Source: Serendipita indica DSM 11827
Taxonomy: Eukaryota; Basidiomycota; Agaricomycetes; Sebacinales; Serendipitaceae
Length of the DNA stretch: 64,000 nucleotides
Reading direction: 5' to 3'
Assembly (NCBI GenBank): GCA_910890315.1
Contig: CAJVGD010000014.1
Span: 558,001 to 622,000 of the forward strand
The first letter of the stretch is position 1; each line of letters starts with the position of its first letter. Below are positions 43,541 to 54,109 of this stretch, in pieces. Both the position numbers and the translations under genes were made by a program. The notes below the pieces were generated by a model. It made no database searches and was not told where the DNA came from. It was given only the letters and a program-made list of their open reading frames with translations.

Positions 43541-45398
43541 ATGTCCTCCGTCTACCTCCATCGCCGAACAGCAGCCGTCGTCGTCACCACCACTCTTGTT
43601 CTTGTCCTCTTTTACACTCTTTTCCATGCATCAAATAGGAATATTCAAGCTCCGCTCAGGTCGCTATGCATAAACTCGGGATTCTACGAGGGCTCTCTCG
43701 AGGAGCCACAGGGCGACATCCCAGACCTCAGCATCCCCGATGGCGCACTTTCGGCAGCAGAAGACCCTCAAATCCTCGCAGAAGTGTTCCCAGAACCGTT
43801 TCCATTCGCGGTCAATAAGCACAAATCTCTGAAAGGTGACCCAACCCCCCATTTCAGGGGTAAGTCTTCTCAGAATCCTTTATGTTCATTTTGTGACCGA
43901 AAAACTACAGATAACCTCCTACCAGACATAAAATATATCACTGGTTGGCATGATGGGGGATTCACGAACCAGTTTATGGCGATAACTAATCTCATCTATC
44001 TATCAACACTCCTTTCCCATATTCCCATTATACCAGGTTTCGTGGCACGTCCGCACGTCCCTGTTCAGGCTGGTTATCGAGCGGTGAGCGACGTATTTGA
44101 CGTCGACCGATGGGCTCGAGCGGTCGGCAAGGATATCCTCGAATGGAAAGATGTCAAGGATCTTCGGGGACTGCAAAATCGCCGCGCAGATGATGGTACC
44201 CTCGGTGCAGATGAAAGGGATGAGCTCGGCTGCTGGAGTACGTGGGCTGCAAGTAATTTACAGGAACATCGTCCACATGGGTCTAATTTTATCCTGGGCC
44301 AACTAAACATAGGCAAGTCCTCCCCTCTTCATCAATAAGATCGACCCTCGAGCATTCACTGTAGACGTATCCCATACTGCAGTTCCTCGTGCCGCACGGC
44401 TGTTCCAAATAGGCCGTGACGAAGACCTGCACTTGACATTTAGCGGCCTTGCAACGCTCGCGCAGAGCACTGCGGCCAAACCTAATCCGCTTTCCTCTGA
44501 AGAGCTCGGTGCCATCTATCCTGCACAGAAATCCGGACACAAGCGTCTACCAGACACGTAAGTTCTCTGTTTCGAGCTCCTATACTATCTCACGGGTTCA
44601 CATCAACCATGGGACTGGGAGCAACCATTCGGCGTTGCTTGGAACATTGTAGGCCGGCATGCGCGGTGGTCAGATCGCGTACGCAGTCTCACCAGGCGGG
44701 TACTAGCACTCACTCTTGGTCTCTCGGAATCTCAAATCCTGGCTCCATGGAGAGGTGACCATGACTGGGACGAACGCAAGGACGGCGTGCGCTACACAAC
44801 GTCTCGAGACTATTATGCCACACTCGACGAACGCGATCGCATTCTCACCCCATATATTCTTGTACATGCCCGCCATGGCGATTTCTTGAACAACTGTGAT
44901 AGTCGAAAGGCACAGGGCAAACCGTGCTCGCCTCCCCTATCCTCCATCGCACAGTATGTCAAGGAAGTTGAGGACGAGTTGAAGCAGAAGGGAATTATCA
45001 AGGAAGACCATGGCTGGTCCAAGGACAAAACGCCCGTCATCGTCACGAGCGACGAGGCCGATTCTGCATGGTGGAATCAAGTCAAGGCGCATGGTTGGAA
45101 GCGGGTCGTCTTTCCAAAGGAGCTTGAGCTCCCACCTGGTGTAAAGGGGAGAGAGGATGGATTGGATCCTGAGACGCACAAGAAGCTGTGGGATCGAATG
45201 TTCATCGAGGTCGCTATACAGGGGTTTGCTACTGGGTTTGTCGGTACTCAAGGCAGTACGATGAGTTTGGTAGCGCAACGGAGGGTCGAGCATTGGCAGG
45301 GTGGCGTCGCGAGGACAATGAGGTACGACTTTCAACTGCTCCAAGTAACATCTAATGTATCTTCTCAGCTTTTCTATCTGGCAAGAATGGGACTTATG
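43541..45398 (+). CDS. O-fucosyltransferase-like type II membrane protein, internal TAA
   Basis: Exons 43541..43859, 43911..44312, 44365..45322 and 45368..45398 form one frame of 569 codons. Codon 44559-44561 in it is TAA. A membrane anchor (TAAVVVTTTLVLVLFYTLF) follows MSSVYLHRR. Then come GGFTNQFMAITNLIYLSTLL and the block YILVHARHGDF, a pattern of GDP-fucose O-fucosyltransferase-like proteins, where an Arg in the H-x-R-x-G-D segment contacts the nucleotide. The C-terminal part has GFATGFVGTQGSTMS. Intron 44313..44364 needs a GC donor (GCAAGT). The TAA lies inside a perfect GTAAGT donor, yet the sequence right after it (CFELLYYLTGSHQPWDWEQP) reads as coding and I find no in-phase acceptor. 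Confidence 0.7.
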
Positions 45399-45568
45399 AT
45401 CCTCACGTTGTAGATAGGATCTAATTTGGCGCCGAGTAGCATCTTATGCAAAATACTATGGTTCACCCTCACAAGGCAATGTTGACACTGCATATATATC
45501 TGGTAAGTGGTACACAGGATGACTTGTTATTTTCAGATGTCTCGCGAGCATGCCCCGAGGATAATTTC

Positions 45569-48500
45569 TCAGACAGAAATAGATCCAGTAAGACTACGAA
45601 TGCGCGAAGAGGGACCAATGGTGATCCCGTGTGTACCAGAAGGCACGACAAACTTCTGGCGCGCTGTGTCCCACATGGCCAAGTCGAAACGGGACAGCTT
45701 CATCGTCACCGTGGTGCTTGCTCCTGCTGCGAGGTAGATGGAGTCGAATCCTTTGAGGATGTACGGAGAGGACTGAGCCGACGCCGGGGGACTGACGTAA
45801 AGCTGAGGAATCTCTGTACCGGCACGCGAGCCAGTGTTTGAAAGAGTGAACGTGACCGTAATCACTTTCTCGTGGAGCCAAGGCGAGACCGAGGTACCAA
45901 AACCGTCTGGTGCGCTACCCGATCCCACAGAGCCGGAAATGCTCAACGATGAGTAAGAGAATGTGGTGTAAGAAAGACCGAAACTGCAAAACGTTAGGGG
46001 AATTACTGTCTATCAGGCAGCACATACCCGAATTCGTAGCGTGGTGTGATTCCTCTGCTGTCAAACCAACGGTAATCGACGTTGAGTCCCTCGCTGTAGG
46101 AGATGGAGGAGGCAGAGCTGATGGAAGCAGGATAGTCCGACGCGCTTTTTGCAATGGCTGCAAATGGTTAGGAGGATATTTGATAAACTCACTACTTACT
46201 ATAAGGAAGACGGCCAGATGGGTTGACGACGCCGTAAAGAACGTCGACAAGTCCATTTCCGACTTCTTGGCCCGCAAGTCCACCCCAAACCTGGAGTACG
46301 TCAGCTTACCAAGAACATTACCACAAGGATCAACGCACAATTGCAGTCACATTTGGATGATCTGCCCAGCTTTCCATGAGGACTTGGCCGACGGAGTGAA
46401 CGACCACGATGGTATTGGGATTTACGGCAGCAACTGCCGCAATCTACATATTGTAAGCAATAGAATAGTAAACCTCTAACCAAACCCACCAGGGAGTCAC
46501 CGTTATGCCAGAGGTTGAGATTGTTACTGAGAGGAATCAGCCAAATCATTCATCTAGTATGCCTATTCTTTACCGATCACCGACATTGCCTTCGACTACG
46601 ACAGGTTAGGTCGACTGACAGATATCAAGTAAATCGCGTACCAGTAATGTATTCTAGCAGAGCGCAGCATAGGCTCAGTCATCATGAATGGATGTCGCGC
46701 TCCTCTTACCTTCACCAGAGTCCGCTAGATTGGTGTCAGTACTTGGTTCACGTTTTGGGCTTTGGCGTACCAGTGACGAAAACCAAGGCCGCAGACTTTC
46801 CACGGGCTGCGTTGGCAGCGGCGTTCGTGTCAGTGTCACTCGTACTTGACGTGACACTTGTTCCATCGAGCTGAGCCTGAGCCTTGATCGCAGAGAGTGG
46901 GTCAGACAGGTAGGGGTATTCTGCAGTGCCCGAACCCCTGATTTCCAATGTTATTAACAGCAAGAAATAAAAATTGCTTTGCGCACCATCCTTGACCGAG
47001 GGTGCCAGTGTTGCAGCCTCTATCGGTACAACTATTGATTCCCGAAGGATTTGGAGCAGCACTGCTTCCTAAGACAAAGTCAGCCACTAATAGTAGAAGA
47101 CCTTTGTGGACAGCAAACCGATGACGGCCAAAGACGCTGGCCTGTTCAGTGGAAGAATGTTCCTCGAGTTCTTCAGAAGGACGGTTGATGCGCCAACGAT
47201 TTTGCGAATCAATCTAATGGATATTTTCAGTATGAAGTATTCCAATCGAGACTTCCTTACGTCTTATGGTTGCCCTGAACATCTACATGCTGGTTGAAGC
47301 CCGCATTGATATCCCACGAATCAAAGTTGACGCTCGGGAATCCAGAGTCTTGCCCAAGTTGGTACCAAGCGGCAAGGATACGGTTTGCCATATCATCGAT
47401 ACGCGACTGAGGAATAGCACCGCTTTGAACTTGGTTTATCAGGTTTTGACCAAAGTATGTTTGACCCGACTTGTACGTAGTATCCCCAGGCATCGTCTAG
47501 AGCTGATGAGATACGCTTGTTAGCAGGTTGGTGGGACTAACCATGTCAAGACCCTTCGCGGCAGAGCCAGTGCTCATTGTGGCCCACCAATCTAAAGACC
47601 ATTTCAGTGATCTACGGACAAGAACCGCATGAGCTGCCTACCACTGACGACGTATCCTGGGAAGGCAAATTCTTGTTTGAGGATTTGATTGAGTACGCGA
47701 TCATTCTCGCAGGCAAATGTGCCATTGATTTTGTCTAGAGGGAGCGTGAATCCTGGTTCGGAAGTGGTAGTCGGGACTTACTATAGGAGCACATGACGGA
47801 CGCAACCTATATCATGGTGAGAATGAGTTGCATTCGCAATTTGAAATCGCACCCCTGCTTGAACGGATCGTCTAGTGCGAGTTAGCTGTCGTAAGTAAGA
47901 AGTGAATGAACGCACAAGAACGGCAGAGCGTAAATCTCGTGCTCAACCCTGAAATTATGTTAGTGACCATGCTCTCCACGGATCAGTCAGAATTACCGGT
48001 CAGAAACCTCGCTGGATGAGGAAGCACGGTTCTTTTCCTGCTCACTATTCGCTTGTGAATACAGCTCAAGCCGTGTCCGAGAAATACTGACTTGTTGATG
48101 TAATGCTTCGCACTAAAGGTTGTTAGTGGCTGTCATATACTAATGAAAGGAGAATACCAGGCCTGAACTCCGTTAGACTGGATGCCGAGAATTGTCTGGT
48201 ACGCGGCTTCTCCTGACAGGTAGGCGTCGCCACCAAAACCCTCCCAATTTCTGCCTGCTTGAGGGATACGAGCAATGTTCCTAGAAGTTAACAAGTTTGT
48301 ATTCTCACTTGTCGATAAGGTGAAGAGCTCACATAGCTGGTCCGAGGGCTACGTTGATTCCCCTAAAGTTCATTAACACAAATGCAAATAAACGAGGGGC
48401 CAAGTCACGTACTTTCCTCTGAACTCGGCACCAAGTGCTGCACCACGTTGCTGCATCAGATCGCGGTTGAACGTAGCAGCCGCATTGATGCCTGCGGGGA

Positions 48501-49539
48501 AGACGGAGATTTTGTCTGCGAAGCGAATACCTATACGAGGCGTCAGCTAATGTTTGAATGTGCTTGTTGGAAATGTCTCACCTAGTGGGCCGTCCTGCAA
48601 GCAAAGACCCGGGAAATTGATAGTGCTGATGGCGGGCGTATTACCTGGAAAGCCGGAGTGAGATCAAGTATGAGCTACTAGGTTCAAACTGACCAACTAA
48701 GAATCAAAGAAGGGGTCTAGTCAAGCAAAGCATCGTTGCCACCGGGAAAGTACTTGCCACTGACGAAGCCGTCAGCAGTGTACTACGGACTCGTGAAAAG
48801 AATCACCAATGCCCACGTTGCCACTGTACCCCCGTTGCTAGATCTACCTTTTGGGATAGCGATAGCTTGGAAACAGCTGCCTTTGCCTTGGTATAGGCAG
48901 CCTGCCAATCCGAGTTGACGGCTGCAACGGTCAGCCGCGAATTTTAGATCCAAAATCACATACTTGGGGTAGATGTTGATGAGCTTGACGTTGATGAAGT
49001 CGAAGTAGAGACTAGAAACTCGTCAATCACCCTTCGCCAGGGCCCACCATGGCAACAGCGGCGAGCCAGCCAGACGGGCACCAGAACCGAGATTCCAGGA
49101 AACACCCGATACCAGCTCCATAGACCCAGTACCAGTCTGGTTGACTGGCCGCTGTTACCACGGCGATAGCAGATGGTGGCACACACCAGTGGTGCTGCTG
49201 GAAGAGCGTGTGCTAGTGGTGGTTGATGAAGAGCGTGTGCTCGAACTAGTGCTCGTGGAACTAGAAGTCGATGAAGAGCGCGTGCTTGTCGAGGTCGAGG
49301 TCGGACGCGTGCTTGTGGACGTCCCGGGCAGGCATTGATAGTACCAATCGTTGACATAGGTACAAACCGAACCGGAAACGCATTGCGTCGGGCCCGTCCA
49401 GTTGATACCTCGAAATCCTCAGCCATGCCTCTCGACCCTTGCAAAATAACTAACCTCCACACTGACCCCAAACTGATTGTTGCGCAAGTACGTACTCGCT
49501 CGAGATAACGAGAGTGATAAGAGCGACGAGACCCTTCAT
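45569..49539 (-). CDS. Secreted beta-glucosidase, CBM1 + GH3
   Basis: Plant cell-wall enzyme releasing glucose from cello-oligosaccharides. The start at 49539 gives a signal peptide ([20 protein letters not shown]). A CBM1 cellulose-binding domain follows, split by an intron (WGQCGG, then INWTGPTQC and [14 protein letters not shown]), then a Ser/Thr linker. GH3 blocks in order: [32 protein letters not shown], and [10 protein letters not shown] with the nucleophile Asp (near 47.6 kb, codon split by an intron). These are followed by [33 protein letters not shown] and [13 protein letters not shown]. The fibronectin-III-like end is [11 protein letters not shown] to LTGSISV. The gene holds very many small exons. 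The stretch 48.66-48.87 kb, where the C-x-GN segment should join, was not resolved and may hide a frame break. Confidence 0.88.
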
Positions 49540-50339
49540 CTCCGAAGCCAAAAAGAGTGGATTGTCCCAATGGGGGGCGACTAGGAGGTCGGTCGGGAGG
49601 ATGTGTCGTGAGTATTTATGCGTGTGTATTCGCTTCTCCTTCGTCGTTGTCGGCATCATCACCATGGCTTCTCTCCTCCATGGACGAATCGAGGTATAGC
49701 CGGATAGTCGCGCGAAGCGATGGCGGGGAATATCCGGTCAGAAGGACGGAATAGCGTCTCTAACCAGCTGTTTGCGGCATATGGAGGGACCTGCCGCTCG
49801 AAACCTGGCAGGAACCGACTGTATTCGAGCGCAGGATGGCTCATCATCGGTCCGATGCGCCCAGGACGGGAGTAAAAGAGTTCTCTTCTGTAGTTTACAT
49901 TGACCAAGACCAATCCATTCTCGACTATTCCGTTCTAAGATGCAATCAACATCGTAGAATTGCCTCTTCGTTCCTCAGCGGAAGCCGTCGCCCAAGTATA
50001 GAATGAAGAAGACGAAGCATTACTCGGAACACATATTCTTGGCGAGGAAGCGTTCTGGACGGCCAAGGTGGTCTGCTGATCCCTAATCCGAGTTGAGGCC
50101 GGTTTACGTCGATGAGACGGAGGAAAACGGATCGAATGTGTACAAATATTGTGAATGCTGTGACTTTGCGCAAGAGCTATTTGCCTATGATGGGTGTCGA
50201 GTGCAACTTACAGAGATGCCGCAACTCTGCACCTGATCGTTGCCTTCATGAGCTGTGATAGAACAGCTCCTCGTGGGTATGATTAAGTATCTGATTGTTC
50301 AGGGTGATAAAATATACATTCAATAACCACAAGGCGATC
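49540..50339. other. Intergenic region
   Basis: 800 bases upstream of the GH3 start and downstream of the first F-box gene (both minus strand). It should include the GH3 promoter. I see no gene, and no CreA/Cre1-type site was checked exhaustively. Confidence 0.4.
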
Positions 50340-52602
50340 TTACCACTCGGTTTGAGATTCGGATTCGATGTCCTCCGCAGTGAGAACAACGAACTCCTTT
50401 TTCATGCTATGGAATGAGAATCTCGCTCGTGAAATCGCATCGGAGACGACGATATATCTCTGATCCCATGTAGCAAGTACTTTATCCACTGACGTTGGAT
50501 ACGATGACACAAATATCGGAGTATCGAGATCGGTTGCAGGATCTGAGCACCAGCGTAATTGCACATGGCAATGGAGACAGCCAGTTCTACAAGGGGAATT
50601 CATGAGTCGCGTGCTAGGCACGATCGATTACTATGACTTACACATTCTTTTTCTTCAAGGTTTCGAACACATGTTGGAATGAGAGATCGTAGTTAGAGCG
50701 TCGTTCCACCAGGTGACCACGCAGTATGCTACAGATAAAGTATCGCAAATCTGGTGGAGTATAACCAAGTTGGATCATATGGAGCGGTTGTATCCCATGG
50801 GACCGAGCAACCAGTCGCCGTTCCAGCATGATGCAAAGAATGTCCCACTCCACGTAGCCGGACATAGTAATTATCTGTAGAGATGGAAACAAATCCGGTT
50901 CTAAAGCCATCTGATAGCACGCACTGACCACAGCTATGCGTGAAACAGAGAGTTTGCGCAATGATGATGTTGGTTTGAAGCGCAGCTGATGATGATTCAT
51001 AGAGACCTCGAGGTGCATGAGTTCGGGCCATGCCTCTTGGGATGTATTAATACGGAATATATTTAGTGGTTCTCGCGCGTAATCATCTCCGTCAGGATCC
51101 TTATATGTAAGATGATGAACGGAACGGCTCCGAAACTGATTGAACACACTTGAGCCTCCGAAAAAGAATAGCCGTCGAAGATGCAGCGGGGCAAGGCAAT
51201 ACGTCTGGTCATCCAGGACGGGGAATACGCCCATTTGCAAGTAAAGAGAGGTCAGGCACGTGAGCTGGTCGGATAGAGTAAAGTTGTTGGCAAAGCAAGG
51301 CACCTCGACAGTCTCAAGTAGAGGCGCATTCTTGCAAAAGGTCTCGACTAACCCCGCGTAAGCATCCGATACCGGAGACGGACTAAAGGTTGCTCCTGTC
51401 ATGTACGTGTCATCGCTTGTCCGTACCCGAAAAATAAACCGTTTCAAGGGCAACGTAGCGTTCTTGGATGCCAGATCAAACTTTGGGCTTATGTATACTT
51501 GGTTTGGTTTCATGACAATCGTCACGTTCAACCTCTTGAGATTGATCATTGTATTAAGTTGGGGTAGCAAAGAAGAAACAAGGTCAACGTTGATATCCAC
51601 TTCTAGGTCTGTGAGTGTGGTAGCCGACCGGTTTAGCAGATTGTGGACTATGTCCCAGCGCATGTGTTTACAGTAGAGTATCGTCCAGTGTAGAGGAGTG
51701 TGTTGCACGTCGGAGTCTTCTACATGCTGACCGTCGGGAGAATATTGTGAATGAAAAGTGTCAGAACGTGGGTCACTTTCGAGTTTGAGAGCCCTGACAG
51801 AGTCTATTCTCTCCAAGACCTGTAACTTCTCGTGAGAGACCAATGGGAGATCGACTTCCGTTAATTGACCATCCTCCATCAGGAGTTTAATGTAGCCGAT
51901 TGTATCCGTACGATTGGGCAATATAGATGACAATGCCGGCTGGTGTGGTGCGAGAGCGTCCAACTGGGGGATCTGGTGGAAGTAATGGATACTAGTTTCT
52001 AAATGTCGAACCGAGGAGAAGCTGGTGGTTGATAAGAACTGGTCAGAATTCTGACTGAATAAAAAAAATAGCGTAATGAAGAGAGCGTTGACTCGGTGGA
52101 GATGGGGTGCAAGCAATGGGGCGGTCACTCGAACGCTGGCAGCACTGTGATCATAAGCCAAAGAGAGAGAAGATTCTCCTGATAGGTGAAGAAAGATGGA
52201 TAACTTTGCTTCTAGATCTTCTATATGATCGTTCACCACAATGTTGCTCCAAAGCCACGGAGTGTGAAGAATAGGAGTAGCCAGAGATTTGTTCACTTGG
52301 GTAAGTATCAGTAGCTGTTGATTATTGGCGTCAAACTGTCTCTGGATATCAGCGACCTTGGATGATGTCGCCTCTCTGACGATACCCAACCATATCTCAA
52401 CTGGAAGGTCGCTTAGACCGCATTTTGGGGGAACATTACATCTTCTGTATGCAGATTCCGCTGCTTGATTGTATTCAAGCAGCAATTTAGGGTCTATGCT
52501 CCTCGTCGAGCCCGAGTAGTCCATTTGGGGGCCAATTTGACGCAAGAGGTCAAGCATCTTCTGGTCTTCAGACGATGCCATCGATATGACAGGTCCCTCC
52601 AT
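50340..52602 (-). CDS. F-box-like protein, copy A
   Basis: Exons 50642..52602 and 50340..50586, joined over a 55-nt intron in phase 2; 735 residues. The N-terminal DYSGSTRSIDPKLLLEYNQA and the F-box-like segment LSDLPVEIWLGIVREAT, then LILTQVNKSLATPILHTPWLWS, are typical of the expanded basidiomycete F-box family. The remainder is a leucine-rich series resembling irregular LRRs (LRRLFFFGGSS, LTSLYLQMG). The small second exon has paired cysteines and aromatic residues (RTGCLHCHVQLRWCSD). F-box proteins recruit substrates to SCF ubiquitin ligases; the target cannot be inferred. A paralogue with the same intron position lies at 54110-56418. Confidence 0.85.
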
Positions 52603-53080
52603 AGCTCAGCACGTAATGGACGCTGTGTTCGGCGTCAGGTGCGGCTGAAGCTTACACCTGCAAGTGACTCGAGTGTCTAGCACTTGTTTTCCTCGGCACC
52701 TCAACTTCTCTGCTCGGCCACCGGAATCTGTTTTCTATGCTGACAAGGCTGAATATTTGGAGTAGGAGTACGCCATTGCTCAAGTCGCTATATTCGTCCT
52801 CGAACTGCGCACAGCAAACGGTCGCTCCAGATGGAAATCCGGTAAATCAAGCCCGAACTGCGGCCTTGTGTGTCGTGTAAAACGGCCTGCCGAGTCGGAG
52901 GTTTTGATCGAGGACCCTGCTTATGTGAGAACGCGTACTTTCGGCAGCCTCCTATTGCTGCTCGGTCTAATTACGAGTGTTGCGCAGCTAAATTGCTCAA
53001 AGGCCCGTATATAAGGACCCGCCAGAACGAGATAAAGTCGCTACAGATCCATCTCTCCCAACAAACACCCACCAACAACC
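52603..53080. promoter_or_regulatory. Divergent intergenic region
   Basis: 478 bases between the F-box A start and the NAD(P)-binding gene start. No gene-like frame; it should contain both promoters. Confidence 0.4.
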
Positions 53081-53996
53081 ATGCACATTTACGCTGTCGG
53101 AGCCTCGCGCAACATTGGCTACTATGCCGCCCTTCGTACGCTTTTCTCGCATGTTTAGCACACACTTTACTCAGTCGTTGGTCCGTAGGATTCCTCGCAA
53201 AGGGAGATACCGTGACGATTGTCGTCCGTAATCCAGCAAATCTCGAACAAGACCCTGCACTCAAGGATCACGTCGCTAGCGGCAAGGCTCGCCTCTTCAA
53301 AGCGGATGCTACCTCGTCAGAGGACATGCAAGCAGCATGGGAAGGTGCCAACCAAGTCGCTCCCGTGGATGTAGTTCTCTTCACCGTCGGTGCGACTCTT
53401 TCGCTCGTGTAAGAAACAACAAGTCTCATCCTTCTGCAGGCGCAACCACTGCAACACTCTCCCTGACCAAAGGATTCATTGTGCATCCACATGATCTCTG
53501 CACTCGTGCCCTTTTTACCGTCGTCAGGACGATCCAATCAAGGCAGCCAAATCAACCCATTCCCAAGCTCGTTGCCCTCTCCTCGACAGGCCTCACTCCA
53601 GCCACAAAGCGTGTTCTCCCCCTATTGCTTCGACCACTCTACGGCTGGGCTTTGCACGCCGCACACGACGACAAGCGTGGCATGGAGTCGATCATCTTCA
53701 ACGGCTTGGGTCAACAGTACGAGGCTGGTCAAACACCCGGAGACCATATCATGCCAGCAAACTGGGAACAGGAACTACGCGCACAAGCTCCGTCTGATGG
53801 TCTCTGGGGACCAAGGAGCGTGATCATCCGGGCTGCTTTCCTCACCGACGGTGAAGGAAGCGGACGATATCGTGCAGAGAAGGGAGACTTTTCTACCTAT
53901 ACGGTGGCTCGACGAGACGTCGCACACTTTATTGTAGAGAAACTCGTCCCTGATTGGGAAAAGTACGAAGGAGGCGTTGTGACCGTGGGTAACTAG
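53081..53996 (+). CDS. NAD(P)-binding Rossmann protein (atypical SDR), copy A
   Basis: Exons 53081..53135, 53189..53389 and 53440..53996; 270 residues. The N-terminal MHIYAVGASRNIGYYAALRF is a Rossmann first strand and loop of the GxSRxIG kind, a variant of the NmrA/atypical-SDR dinucleotide motif. A D-A-T segment (KADATSSEDM) and VDVVLFTVG follow at the expected places. The later ALSSTG, with conserved Ser, and the C-terminal helix KLVPDWEKYEGG complete the fold. No YxxxK catalytic pair is evident, so a regulatory NAD(P)H-sensing or atypical reductase role is possible; the substrate is unknown. A decayed paralogue lies on the other strand at 56648-57475 with the first intron at the same codon and phase. 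Confidence 0.85.
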
Positions 53997-54109
53997 TTGT
54001 ATCACTTTGATAAATTATTCGTTCTTACCTTGGCTTTGTCGCAATACTCAATCTATACAAGCTTTATTGGCTAAAATGGTGCATTGAGTGGATAGTGGAT
54101 AAATAGAGT

